Source of the DNA: an uncultured Rhodospirillales bacterium
GTDB lineage: Bacteria; Pseudomonadota; Alphaproteobacteria; Azospirillales; Azospirillaceae
Reading direction: 5' to 3'
DNA: 64,000 nt
Assembly: GCA_903927615.1 (NCBI GenBank)
Contig: CAIYNU010000081.1
Span: 62,001-126,000, forward strand
This document shows, in pieces, positions 8,178 to 17,162 of this stretch; position 1 is the stretch's first letter; every line of letters begins with the position of its first letter. The position numbers were made by a program, and so were the translations under genes. The notes under the pieces were generated by a model. It was not told the origin of the DNA, did no database searches, and saw nothing but the letters and a program-made list of their open reading frames with translations.

Positions 8178-9134
8178 TCAGCCCACGGCCGCGACCGGGC
8201 GGTTGAGCAGATCCAGGCACGCCATGCGCACCGCCACCCCCAATTCGACCTGATCGAGGATGACGCTGCGCTTGATGTCGTCGGCCACTTCGGAGTCGAT
8301 TTCAACGCCCCGGTTCATCGGCCCGGGATGCATGATCAGCGCATCCGGCTTGGCCGCCTTGAGTTTTTCGCGGGTCAGACCAAAAAAATGGAAGTACTCG
8401 CGCACCGACGGCACGAACTGGCCGCTCATGCGTTCGGTCTGAAGGCGCAGCATCATCACGATGTCGGCGTCCACCAGTCCGCTCTCCATGCGATGATGGA
8501 CCTCGACGCCCAGGCGGACGAGGTCGGCAGGCAGCAGGGTCGGCGGCGCCACCGCCCGCACCCGGGCGCCCAGCGCGTTCAGCAGGTGAATATTGGACCG
8601 GGCGACCCGGCTGTGCAGGATGTCACCGCAGATGGCCACCACCAACCCTTCCAGGTGCCCCTTGCGCCGGCGGATGGTCAGGCCGTCAAGCAGCGCCTGA
8701 GTCGGGTGCTCGTGGTTGCCGTCACCGGCGTTGACCACCGCGCAATTGACCTTGTTGGCCAGCAGCCGCACCGCCCCGGATTCGGGGTGGCGGACCACCA
8801 GCACATCCAGGTGCATGGCGTTCAGGGTCATCGCGGTATCGATCAGGGTTTCGCCCTTTTTGATCGAACTGACCGCCACCGCCATGTTGATGACGTCGGC
8901 CCCGAGCCTTTTGCCGGCCAGTTCGAACGAGGTCAGAGTCCGAGTCGAGTTCTCGAAGAACAGATTGACCAGCGTCCGGCCGCGCAACAGGTTGGTATTC
9001 TTGTCCGGACTGCGATTCTGAGCCACGTAGGTTTCGGCCAGATCAAAGAAACGGACGATGTCGGCCGCCGGCATCCCCTGGATGGCCAGGAGGTGGCGGG
9101 GCGGGGCGGCGAGGGGGGCGTCGGCGGCGGTCAT
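8178..9134 (-). CDS. pyrB: Aspartate carbamoyltransferase catalytic subunit
   Basis: 318 residues. The carbamoyl-phosphate motif is [19 protein letters not shown]; further signatures are [12 protein letters not shown] and the C-terminal [13 protein letters not shown]. The enzyme joins carbamoyl phosphate and aspartate, the first committed step of pyrimidine synthesis. Length is standard for the catalytic chain. Neither pyrC nor a pyrC-like pseudo-dihydroorotase follows it here, although that pairing is common. About 140 bases separate it from the aminotransferase gene downstream. Confidence 0.96.
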   Translation of the reverse strand: MTAADAPLAAPPRHLLAIQGMPAADIVRFFDLAETYVAQNRSPDKNTNLLRGRTLVNLFFENSTRTLTSFELAGKRLGADVINMAVAVSSIKKGETLIDTAMTLNAMHLDVLVVRHPESGAVRLLANKVNCAVVNAGDGNHEHPTQALLDGLTIRRRKGHLEGLVVAICGDILHSRVARSNIHLLNALGARVRAVAPPTLLPADLVRLGVEVHHRMESGLVDADIVMMLRLQTERMSGQFVPSVREYFHFFGLTREKLKAAKPDALIMHPGPMNRGVEIDSEVADDIKRSVILDQVELGVAVRMACLDLLNRPVAAVG

Positions 9135-9395
9135 GGCTGCGGACTATACGGGCGGATCATCCGGTCGGCAATGGGGCTGTGTTCCCGTGCGGCGGTGTTC
9201 CCCGGGACCGTCCGATCACAGGGCGCTTAACCATAGGTTGTTATTCGGGGCGGGTTGAGGGTTGCCCGGACGGTTGGGAAATGCTATTTGTGCGATGAGA
9301 CATGCTTTGCACAAGGGATAACCGGTCATCTCCGGGTGGGGCTACCGCCACGGCCAGGGTAAGAGGTGGCCAGCGTAAAAGAAAGCGTCTTGGGA

Positions 9396-10811
9396 ATGTC
9401 TCAGACCATCACCGCGGGCCCCTATGAAGTTGTGCTGGTCAATCCGCCGGCCGAAGTGATTCGTGAAGAGGTGTATGACCGTCCCGCCTTTCCGGCGATT
9501 GGGATCGCTTACGTCGGGGGATATCTCGAAAGCCGGCTCAAGACCGTCCCGCTCCTGATTGACGGCAAGTTGGAGCGTCTTGGTCTCGATGAGACGGTCG
9601 ACCGTATTGTCGCTGCTCAGCCTCGGGTGGTTGGACTCTCGGCCTTTACCCACATGGTCTTGACGGCCAACCGCATCGCGCAACGTGTCCGGGAACGGAT
9701 TCCCGACGTCGTGTTGGTTCTGGGCGGTCATCACGTTTCTTTCCTACCTCGACGGAGTCTCGAAGAGTTTCCGGTCTTCGACTATGTGGTGGCCGGGGAG
9801 GGAGAGGTGGCTTTTGCCGAGTTGGTGACCGCCGTGCGGACGGGCGTCCGGAATCCGGTCATTTCCGGGGTGTGGTATCGGGACCGGGACGGACAGATCG
9901 TTGAGGGCGGACGGGGGCGGATCCCTGACCATCTGGACCAGCAAGGATTCGCCGCCTGGCATCTGTTTAACCAGGACGCGATCCGCCGGTACGTGACATC
10001 GTTACCGGTCATGACTCAGCGAGGCTGCCCATTCTCTTGTCATTTTTGTAGCCGGCCCTATGGGCGCAAGGTCCGGCAACGCAGTGCTACCCATGTGGTC
10101 GATGAAATTCAGCGTAATGTGGATGTCTTCGGCATTCGGGACATCCGATTCTATGACGAAACCTTTACGGTCAATAAAAAGCATGTCGAGAACATTTTGA
10201 ATGAACTCGTCGCGCGCCGGATCAGGATTGAATGGCAAGCCATGGTGCATGCCAACACCATTGATCAAGCCATTGTCCGCTTGATGAAGGAAACCGGTTG
10301 CAAACTGGCGGGCTTTGGCGTGGAGAGCGGTGATGATGAGATCATGGCGGCGATGAAGAAAGGGGTAACCAAAGAGGGAATAAGGGCTGCCACGATGATG
10401 TTCCGGACTGCCGGGCTGAATTATGCGACATACTTTATTATCGGTCATCCTGGGGAAACCTTGGGGTCGATCTGGCGATCGATCCGATTTGCCGCCGAGC
10501 TGAAGGCCAGGGAGCAGCCGTTCGGGATCATGGTCCCTTATCCGGGTACGGAAATTTGGGAGATGGCGGTCAAAGGCCAGAATGGCTACAAGAAGCTGTC
10601 AACCAACTGGGATGACTATAACAAACAGATCGGGAATGCCGTCGAACTGGAGCGCGTCAGTCGACGGCAGATGGAATTTATGCAGGTATTTGGGTATCTA
10701 TATTGTAATGTGGTGAACGGCCGAATCGGAAATCTGATTTCCATGATCATCAAACGACGGGCTGGCGTGTATTCCATTCTCAAAAAGCTGGTCTTCGGTC
10801 GCGTCCGGTGA
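9396..10811 (+). CDS. B12-binding-domain radical SAM protein
   Basis: 471 residues from ATG 9396 (a GTG at 9366 is an alternative). The N-terminal part (about 1-150) is a Rossmann-like cobalamin-binding domain (YEVVLVNPPAEV, GIAYVGGYLES, VVGLSAFTHM, VLVLGGHHVSFLP, VVAGEGE). The middle holds the radical SAM core with the CxxxCxxC cluster motif RGCPFSCHFCSRP, then FYDETFTVNKKH, GFGVESGDDEIMAAMKKG and a later core strand GHPGE. It resembles the BchE/HpnJ-like group that acts on membrane-associated or polyketide-like substrates, often as methyltransferases or cyclases. It stands alone with no pathway partners nearby, so the substrate is unknown. Confidence 0.9.
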   Translation: MSQTITAGPYEVVLVNPPAEVIREEVYDRPAFPAIGIAYVGGYLESRLKTVPLLIDGKLERLGLDETVDRIVAAQPRVVGLSAFTHMVLTANRIAQRVRERIPDVVLVLGGHHVSFLPRRSLEEFPVFDYVVAGEGEVAFAELVTAVRTGVRNPVISGVWYRDRDGQIVEGGRGRIPDHLDQQGFAAWHLFNQDAIRRYVTSLPVMTQRGCPFSCHFCSRPYGRKVRQRSATHVVDEIQRNVDVFGIRDIRFYDETFTVNKKHVENILNELVARRIRIEWQAMVHANTIDQAIVRLMKETGCKLAGFGVESGDDEIMAAMKKGVTKEGIRAATMMFRTAGLNYATYFIIGHPGETLGSIWRSIRFAAELKAREQPFGIMVPYPGTEIWEMAVKGQNGYKKLSTNWDDYNKQIGNAVELERVSRRQMEFMQVFGYLYCNVVNGRIGNLISMIIKRRAGVYSILKKLVFGRVR

Positions 10812-10980
10812 CCGGCCGCGGCCATCGCCAACCCGGTTCCGGCTGGCCAGCCGTTCTCGGGACCCCATCGCTTCGGTGAGGAAGCATGGGTGCGTGGTGG
10901 TTTAGCGGGTTTGACCTGGGGCTGGTTTCGGTGATTTATACCGGCAAGAGGTCAGCCTTAAAATTCCCGGGAAGCTACCG

Positions 10981-12384
10981 ATGTCCACGCCGCGTACCCT
11001 GTTCGACAAAATCTGGGACCACCACGTCGTCCACCGTCAGGAGGACGGCGCCAGCATTCTTTATATCGACCGTCATCTGGTCCACGAGGTGACCAGTCCC
11101 CAGGCCTTCGAGGGCTTGCGACTGGCCGGCCGTACGGTGCGCCGGCCCGAGGCCACGCTGGCGGTGGCCGATCACAATGTGCCGACCACCGACCGTTCCC
11201 AGGGGATCACCGATCCGGAAAGCCGGCTTCAGGTGGAGACGCTGGAAGCCAACGCCCGTGACTTCGGCGTCCGCTATTTCGGCATGGGAGACATCCGACA
11301 GGGCGTGGTTCACATCATCGGGCCGGAGCAGGGCTTCACCCTGCCGGGGATGACCATCGTGTGCGGCGACAGTCACACCTCGACTCACGGCGCCTTTGGG
11401 GCGCTGGCCTTCGGCATCGGCACCTCCGAGGTCGAGCATGTGCTGGCCACCCAGACCCTTCAGCAACAGCCGGCCAAGAACATGCGGATCACGGTCGAAG
11501 GGGCGCTGCCGCCCGGCGTGACCGCCAAGGACTTGGCCCTGGCCATCATCGGGACCATCGGCACCGCGGGCGGTACCGGTTACGTCATCGAGTATGCCGG
11601 TCAGGCCATCCGCGACCTGTCGATGGAAGGCCGGATGACCGTGTGCAACATGTCCATCGAGGCCGGGGCCCGGGCCGGGCTGATCGCTCCCGACGAAACC
11701 ACGTTCGCCTACCTGATGGGTCGGCCGCTGGCGCCCAAGGGGGCGGCCTGGGAGCAGGCGGTGGCGGCCTGGAAGGCCCTGCCCAGCGACCAGGACGCTC
11801 ATTATGACCGGGAGGTGGTGCTGCCCGCAGCGGAATTGGTGCCGCAGGTGACCTGGGGCACCAGCCCCCAGGACGTGTTGCCCATCACCGGCCGGGTGCC
11901 GGACCCCGCCGAGGTGACGGATGTCGGCCGGCGTCGGGCGGTGGAACGGTCGCTGGACTATATGGGGCTGACTCCGGGAACCTTGCTGGCCGGGATTGCC
12001 GTGGATCGGGTGTTCATCGGCTCCTGCACCAACGGCCGCATCGAAGATCTGCGGGCGGCGGCGGCGGTGGCCAGGGGACGCAAGGTCGCGGCCGGCGTTC
12101 AGGCCATGGTGGTGCCGGGCTCCGGCCTGGTCAAGCACCAGGCCGAGGAAGAGGGGCTGGATCGGGTGTTTGTCGAGGCCGGCTTCGAGTGGCGCGAGCC
12201 CGGTTGTTCCATGTGTCTGGCCATGAACGCCGATAAGCTGGAGCCCGGCGAGCGGTGCGCGTCCACCTCGAACCGCAACTTTGAGGGGCGTCAGGGTCGG
12301 GGTGGCCGCACCCATCTGGTCAGCCCGGCCATGGCCGCCGCCGCCGCGGTGACGGGGACGCTGACCGACGTGCGGGGGTTGTAA
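10981..12384 (+). CDS. leuC: 3-isopropylmalate dehydratase large subunit
   Basis: 467 residues, full length for LeuC. The start is ATG 10981 after a GGGAAG ribosome-binding site. Signatures: [13 protein letters not shown] opening, [32 protein letters not shown], and the 4Fe-4S ligands in [13 protein letters not shown] and [16 protein letters not shown]. With LeuD it isomerises 2- to 3-isopropylmalate in leucine synthesis. In most proteobacteria leuD follows directly, but here the next gene is convergent and unrelated, so leuD must lie elsewhere. Confidence 0.97.
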   Translation: MSTPRTLFDKIWDHHVVHRQEDGASILYIDRHLVHEVTSPQAFEGLRLAGRTVRRPEATLAVADHNVPTTDRSQGITDPESRLQVETLEANARDFGVRYFGMGDIRQGVVHIIGPEQGFTLPGMTIVCGDSHTSTHGAFGALAFGIGTSEVEHVLATQTLQQQPAKNMRITVEGALPPGVTAKDLALAIIGTIGTAGGTGYVIEYAGQAIRDLSMEGRMTVCNMSIEAGARAGLIAPDETTFAYLMGRPLAPKGAAWEQAVAAWKALPSDQDAHYDREVVLPAAELVPQVTWGTSPQDVLPITGRVPDPAEVTDVGRRRAVERSLDYMGLTPGTLLAGIAVDRVFIGSCTNGRIEDLRAAAAVARGRKVAAGVQAMVVPGSGLVKHQAEEEGLDRVFVEAGFEWREPGCSMCLAMNADKLEPGERCASTSNRNFEGRQGRGGRTHLVSPAMAAAAAVTGTLTDVRGL

Positions 12385-12435
12385 AAAGGCCGACACGTCC
12401 AGGGGGCGAAGCCCCTTGGGCGTGAGGGTAAACCC

Positions 12436-12549
12436 GGTTCCGGGAGCGCGGGCATCCTGCCCGCTCTTTCTTTTCAGGGCATCATCAAAAAGCTCGCGGT
12501 CAAGAACACGGCACGGAACAGCGGGCAGGATGCCCGCGGTCCCCGAAAC
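12436..12549. repeat. MITE-like element with 30-bp imperfect inverted terminal arms
   Basis: Arms at 12436-12465 and 12520-12549 are inverted copies of each other with only a few mismatches; the inner 17 bases of each arm are themselves palindromic (core GCGGGCATCCTGCCCGC). The 54 bases between them contain no coding sequence. It lies between the convergent leuC and nSTAND1 genes and could also fold as a terminator-like cruciform. The shape is that of a small non-autonomous repeat. A related short palindrome (gcgggc-gtctc-gcccgc) occurs at 45731-45747. Confidence 0.7.
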
Positions 12550-12614
12550 GTCATCCGATGTGATGGCGTTGCGGGATTATCCGAGCGCCTATGGCGCAAC
12601 GCCCCCATGACCGC

Positions 12615-15416
12615 TTATGGTTGGTTTGGCGTCATGAACTCTTTCTCGATTTCTTCCATCAGGGGGTGCGAACGGCCGTTGTTCCGCAGGTCGGCGAAGT
12701 CTTTGGTGACGGTCGTCTCCCAGAGTTCATCCTTCAGACCCGACCGTTGGCCGCGAAACCGGGTATAGATCGCGCGTGCTTCTTCGGTGCGGCCAAGGAA
12801 CAGGAGCGCGTGGGCACGCTTGGCCTGGATCCAGATGTCGGTGGCCGGGGCGACTGACATAGCGGCATCGGCGGCCTCAAGGGCCATCGGGTCGCTGCGA
12901 ATTAAAATAAATTTATGAGAGAGGTTGGCGAGATCGGGATATAAATTCTTGAAATCATCGGGTGCGGCAGTATTTTTTTCGGCGATCAACAGAGAAAAAA
13001 ATGCTTCTGCTAATGATCGAAAATCATTGGCGTACTCGTTGTCGTTGCCATTGAAAGCATGACTCAGTTCTGCTGTGGATGATGATGCATCGATCAAAAA
13101 TGGGATATTATTGGGGAGTTCTTTTTCCATAGCAACGAATTGATTTTTGACGAAGTCTGCGACGTCAATCATGTTATTAAGATATTCTGGTTGTTTGATG
13201 GTGATCATGACTTCAGATAGTGTTTCCGCCAGGGACATCACCAATGCCCAGCGCCGTTGCGCTGTGATGGACTCGGATATTAACGATATTAGATTATCAG
13301 TTTGTTCGGTCGGGGAACGAAGGAGTGGTAAAAATGCAAACTGCTTCAATGAAGATACGTTCCGAATATCAGTAATTTCTGGTTTTATCCATAAAGCCCA
13401 TAAGCTCCATGAATTCCATCCCCCGCGATACCAATAGACGTGCTGGTATCCGGCGTGAACCGCACGACGCGCGGCATTGTAGGAGTCCCAGGAATTAATC
13501 CCGTCGCCAAAGAAGACGACCGGCGCCAGGGGATTTTGTCCGCTGAGATTATCAAGACGAAGTTTTAAGTGGTGCTCAGCCCAGTCCCACGGAGACACCG
13601 TTTGGCCGATATCCGCAATGGGTATGGCACCACGAATGGTCACATAGTTGTCGTGTGACCTTGCATCAATTAAAATAATATCTGAATGATCCAACATCAA
13701 CTTGAACAGGTATCGTGTGGTGACCACGGTGGCGCCGGGAATCGTCAGCGGCGTCCCGGATCCATTGTCGGCTGTTGATGAGTCCGGTTGGCTATCAATA
13801 TTTAAAAGTTCACGAGAGAGAATGATGGCTTGCTTCCGTTCAGCCAATTGCGGAGATTTCTGTACGAGGTAATTCCAACAAAAAGCTCCAAATACTATTA
13901 ATAAGATCGATCCAATCGTCGTAATAATCAACCCAAATCGTTCGATAAACCGGCTGCGATTGAGGTATTTCATAGCGCGATCAAAGTCTCCCCCATATCG
14001 CTTGGCCCATTCGGCATTGGGATGTTCGCGCTTTCGCCAATCGAGAGCGTCCCGGAGGTGCGGCATTCTTAGCAGGTTCTCATTTTTTCCATCCCACAAT
14101 CGCTGTGCATTCCCCTCGATAAAGCGATAGGTTGCGGCTGATTTTGATTCGTCACGGATCCAGTCAGATACCGACGACCACTGTCGAATGAGACTCTCGT
14201 GCCCGATATCGATGACCTCGTCGTCCCGGAGCACACCGTCACCGGCCGGTGTGAGAAAGTGGCAATCCCGGGCGCGGAAGGCGTTGACGATGCGGGTCAC
14301 CGCCTCGCGGTTACCGTCGGCGAGGGCCACCAACTCGCCAAACCGGCAGGGGCGCCGCACCGCCGTGGCGGTGGTTTCCCCGCTGACCAGCGCGCAGAAC
14401 ACGGTCTTGATGAGCGGTTGGTCGGTCGGGCCGAGAGCGTTGCAGATTTCCTTGGCCTGGGCGTCGAGAGCGCCGCCAATGCCGCCCAATTGCGCATAAT
14501 CTTCCAGGCGGAGTTCGATACCTTTGGGTTCGACCGGCCGGTCGGGATCGCCGGCCGACGCGCGCGACCACAGGCGATTCAAGACATGCTGCATCAGCGG
14601 CAACTGATCCGCCCGGCGCGACAGTCTTTGCAGTTGATCGACGCTTTTGTCATCTTCCCATGACGCGAATCCCGACAGGTCATTCAATAGGCGCGTGACG
14701 AGAGCGGGCTCGATGGTGAAGCCGCAGACGGTGGCGGGGCCTTCGATGGCCTCTTGAATTTCCCGCCGGGTCATGCGCGGGGTGAGGTAAAGGCCGGCAT
14801 TGATGGCTTCGACCAACCCGGGGATCAGGGCGCAGGCGCCCAGGAATTCCGATCGCATGGTCATGACCACATAGATCGGGATCTCGACGGTTCGGGCGCT
14901 TTCCAGCAACAGCCCGACGAAGGCCTCGGCTTCCTCCCGGCCGGCATAATTGGCGTAGCGGAACAACTCCTCGAACTGGTCGACCAGAATCAGAAGCGTG
15001 CTGCCCACCGGCAGTGCCCCATCACCACACCAGTCCACCACCGAGCGCGGACCGCGCCGAAGGTAGCTGGTCAACAGGTCAAAGGCGGTGGCGTCCGGTG
15101 GGCGGTCAGCGGGGGCGGTGGCGGTCAGCAGGGCCTGGGCCAGATTGGCCATGGGCCGATCGCCCGGTTGGAGAGTGGCCACCGTCCAGCGGCAGCCGGC
15201 TTGGGGCAGAATGCCCAGGTTCAGGGCATCGAGCAAACCGGTGCGGACCAGCGATGATTTGCCGCCGCCGGACGCGCCCAGCACCGCCAGAAACCGGGTC
15301 GGCGCCAACCGTTCGGCCATCCGCTCGATGCAGGCGTCGCGACCGAAAAACAGATCCGACTCGTCGCGACGGAACGACCTGAGGCCGGGATAGGGGAACC
15401 GCAGGGGGCTATGCAC
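12615..15416 (-). CDS. nSTAND1 NTPase with transmembrane segment, degenerate rhodanese-like domain and TPR-like tail
   Basis: 933 residues from a GTG at 15416. Residues 8-500 form an nSTAND1-type module: FPYPGLRSF and LFFGRD opening, Walker A GASGGGKSS (47-55), Walker B LLILVDQFEELF (141-152), the VVMTMRSEFLG arginine motif (183-193), LPLMQHVLNRLW (272-283) and a winged-helix region ending IDIGHESLIRQW (402-413). A membrane helix follows (about 494-517), then a rhodanese-like domain (about 568-680; VILIDAR-type strand, then YWYRGGWNSW) whose catalytic Cys position reads FFGDGINSW with no Cys. The tail (about 840-900) is TPR-like. STAND proteins are signal-activated oligomerising NTPases common in anti-phage defence. 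The start overlaps the stop of the TIR gene by 8 bases. The part coding the membrane and C-terminal half (about 12.9-14.2 kb) is visibly AT-richer than the NTPase part. Confidence 0.85.
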   Translation of the reverse strand: MHSPLRFPYPGLRSFRRDESDLFFGRDACIERMAERLAPTRFLAVLGASGGGKSSLVRTGLLDALNLGILPQAGCRWTVATLQPGDRPMANLAQALLTATAPADRPPDATAFDLLTSYLRRGPRSVVDWCGDGALPVGSTLLILVDQFEELFRYANYAGREEAEAFVGLLLESARTVEIPIYVVMTMRSEFLGACALIPGLVEAINAGLYLTPRMTRREIQEAIEGPATVCGFTIEPALVTRLLNDLSGFASWEDDKSVDQLQRLSRRADQLPLMQHVLNRLWSRASAGDPDRPVEPKGIELRLEDYAQLGGIGGALDAQAKEICNALGPTDQPLIKTVFCALVSGETTATAVRRPCRFGELVALADGNREAVTRIVNAFRARDCHFLTPAGDGVLRDDEVIDIGHESLIRQWSSVSDWIRDESKSAATYRFIEGNAQRLWDGKNENLLRMPHLRDALDWRKREHPNAEWAKRYGGDFDRAMKYLNRSRFIERFGLIITTIGSILLIVFGAFCWNYLVQKSPQLAERKQAIILSRELLNIDSQPDSSTADNGSGTPLTIPGATVVTTRYLFKLMLDHSDIILIDARSHDNYVTIRGAIPIADIGQTVSPWDWAEHHLKLRLDNLSGQNPLAPVVFFGDGINSWDSYNAARRAVHAGYQHVYWYRGGWNSWSLWALWIKPEITDIRNVSSLKQFAFLPLLRSPTEQTDNLISLISESITAQRRWALVMSLAETLSEVMITIKQPEYLNNMIDVADFVKNQFVAMEKELPNNIPFLIDASSSTAELSHAFNGNDNEYANDFRSLAEAFFSLLIAEKNTAAPDDFKNLYPDLANLSHKFILIRSDPMALEAADAAMSVAPATDIWIQAKRAHALLFLGRTEEARAIYTRFRGQRSGLKDELWETTVTKDFADLRNNGRSHPLMEEIEKEFMTPNQP

Positions 15417-16299
15417 CTTTCAATTCCTCCAGCAGCGGCCGCAGGAGCGCGGCGCCCGGGGTCAGGCGGGCGTCGATCTTGCGAAAGTTCGGCAGGTTGA
15501 AAGCGAGGTCGTCTTTATGCTCGGGTGGCGCCAGGTAAATCGCCGAGAGCCGGGGCGGCTGTGATCTTCCCCGATGTAAAGATTGGTAATTCCGCCCGGC
15601 TTTCCGCACCCACCAAGCCGTAGCCTTGCCATAAACGAGAAAGAATGCGTCGCATTTCAGGATGCTGTCGGCAATATCGGTGTCGCGTTCACGGTCTGGC
15701 CCATCTTGTAGGGGAAGAAAGACGCAGAGTGAATGAAGGGAAAAAAAGTCAGAAATATATTTAGCCACATCCATATCGACTTGATCGGCATTGATAAAGA
15801 TGAAAGATGATGATAGCGCCATGTTGCCTTCTACTGTCTTCAACGGTCGGGGTTGTTGAGCCCGACGGCGGACCTCGGCCTTGAACTCTTCAAACCCGAC
15901 CGCCATCAGGTCCTTCCCCGAAAGTACGTTCTGGTGTTCGGGGTTGGTCACGGTGTTGGCTTTGCCGAGGACTTCGGGATGACACCACTGAAGGATGTCC
16001 ACGCCCCGGGCTTCCGCGGCGTTAACCTGAAACCGCACATAGCCTTCGGGCAGGTCCGGGGACGACCGTCCGGGCAAGGTGCTGAGCAATTGGACAAACA
16101 GGTCGGTCTGGGCCAAATCCGCCGTAAAGGCGGCCTTGAAGGCTTCACCTCCCTGGGGATAGGACTGGGCGGGCAGGCTGGTGATGCCGCATTGATCGAG
16201 GTAGCGACGGAGCGCGTCGCGCTGGTCTTCCAGATCGTCGGTGACTTGGGCTAGCAGAACCCGCCGGGGCGCCCGGTCCGGTTGCGGAGTCGGTGGGAC
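15409..16299 (-). CDS. C-terminal portion of the frameshifted TIR-domain protein
   Basis: This frame is open without a stop from the T-run at 16300 to the TAG at 15409 (296 codons). It has no good start of its own; the TTG at 16116 is internal and lacks a ribosome-binding site. The translated product after the T-run begins VPPTPQPDRAPRRVLLAQVTDD and contains two further domains. The first (about to the stretch VRFQVNAAEARGVDILQW) resembles the response-type domain often found after TIR in such proteins. The second starts SSSFIFINADQVDMDVAKYI and ends RPLLEELKGA, with the look of a TIR-like Rossmann domain (CDAFFLVYGKATAWWV). It continues the TIR gene one frame away, so the intact product would be about 489 residues. 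Its stop overlaps the nSTAND1 start. Confidence 0.7.
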   Translation of the reverse strand, partial: VPPTPQPDRAPRRVLLAQVTDDLEDQRDALRRYLDQCGITSLPAQSYPQGGEAFKAAFTADLAQTDLFVQLLSTLPGRSSPDLPEGYVRFQVNAAEARGVDILQWCHPEVLGKANTVTNPEHQNVLSGKDLMAVGFEEFKAEVRRRAQQPRPLKTVEGNMALSSSFIFINADQVDMDVAKYISDFFSLHSLCVFLPLQDGPDRERDTDIADSILKCDAFFLVYGKATAWWVRKAGRNYQSLHRGRSQPPRLSAIYLAPPEHKDDLAFNLPNFRKIDARLTPGAALLRPLLEELKGA

Positions 16300-16877
16300 A
16301 AAAAAAAAGACGATGAGGTCGGGTCGGGCGGGCTCGCCTGCATGGTCTTGAGCATCCCCCGGATTTGGTTAGCAACGTCCTGGACGTTTTGCCGGAACAG
16401 CTCTCCGTCACTGTTCGGCGACAAGGACACCGGGGTTCGGCTGTTGGTCTGGTTGAGTTTCCAGAGTTTCTGGCGGACGTGGTTCTGAAGCGGTTCGGGG
16501 TAGGTCTCGCCGTCGTCCAGGGGCAGACATTCGACGGCGAACAACCGGTGCAGATCACGGGCCTCTTTGACAAAGGCCGCCAGTTCACGCTGCGTCCAGG
16601 GGCGCTGGGCATAGGCCGGCGAGGCGATGGCGACGAAGACCGCCGATTGCCGGGCCGCGGTCTCCAATTCCGCCAGTTGTTGGTTGGACTGGAGATCCCG
16701 ACGGTCGAAAAATACCCGTAACTCGGTGGTTCCGCCCAGTCGGCGCCGAAGCTCGACCTCGAGGTAGGTCACGAACCACGACACCCACCCCTTATCGTGA
16801 TCGTTGGGTCCGGGCACGTCGTCCACACGGGCATAGCTGATAAAAACATCGTGAGTTTTTCCCGGTACGTACGCCAT
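16251..16877 (-). CDS. TIR-domain protein, N-terminal portion (frame ends after T9 slip site)
   Basis: Start ATG 16877. The TIR domain covers about residues 8-150: box 1 KTHDVFISYARVDD, then VFFDRRDLQSNQQLAELETA, FVAIASPAYAQRPWTQRELAAF with the putative catalytic Glu at about E98. Bacterial TIR domains of this kind cleave NAD+ or make cyclic ADP-ribose signals. In this sequence the frame leaves the conserved path after the run of nine T (16300-16308) and stops at 16251 with an unrelated tail. One extra T would fuse it cleanly to the frame ending at 15409. Together with the coupled nSTAND1 gene it forms a two-gene module. Confidence 0.85.
   Translation of the reverse strand: MAYVPGKTHDVFISYARVDDVPGPNDHDKGWVSWFVTYLEVELRRRLGGTTELRVFFDRRDLQSNQQLAELETAARQSAVFVAIASPAYAQRPWTQRELAAFVKEARDLHRLFAVECLPLDDGETYPEPLQNHVRQKLWKLNQTNSRTPVSLSPNSDGELFRQNVQDVANQIRGMLKTMQASPPDPTSSSFFLSHRLRNRTGRPGGFC
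16300..16308 (-). other. Homopolymer T9 slip site splitting the TIR gene
   Basis: On the coding strand the sequence reads TCG TCT followed by TTT TTT TTG. With nine T the frame goes to a stop 16 codons later; with ten T it enters the long open frame without any stop. Such runs are hotspots for replication slippage, transcriptional slippage and sequencing error. The position, in a Pro/Ser linker between domains, is where a slip would be tolerated. Confidence 0.85.
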
Positions 16878-17162
16878 AGCCCACCGCGCGACAGGTCCTC
16901 AGGTACCCATACGCTACACAAATGGGGCAGCGCCGAAAAGCGGAATTTCCGGAGAGGGCGGCGGCCTTCGGGTGTCGTGGCGGCTTGCGATGGCCAGAAA
17001 CGAGGCCATCATACGATGATATGACCGTCTTCGGGAGAGTATCCCGGAACCGTAACAAGGCTATTTCGGCCGCCGGAATCCGGTTGGTGCCGCGTATAAG
17101 GGTAAGGTGTGTGCGGATATGATGGTATCCGCCTCCCCGCTTCCTGTTACCGTGGAGAAATC

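Noticed and set aside
10886-11092. Possible leader peptide upstream of leuC
   Set aside because: The frame is not Leu-rich, overlaps leuC and shows no attenuator hairpins.
10975-12396. A 473-codon minus-strand open frame
   Set aside because: Antisense shadow of leuC; the leuC frame has all Fe-S ligands and family motifs.
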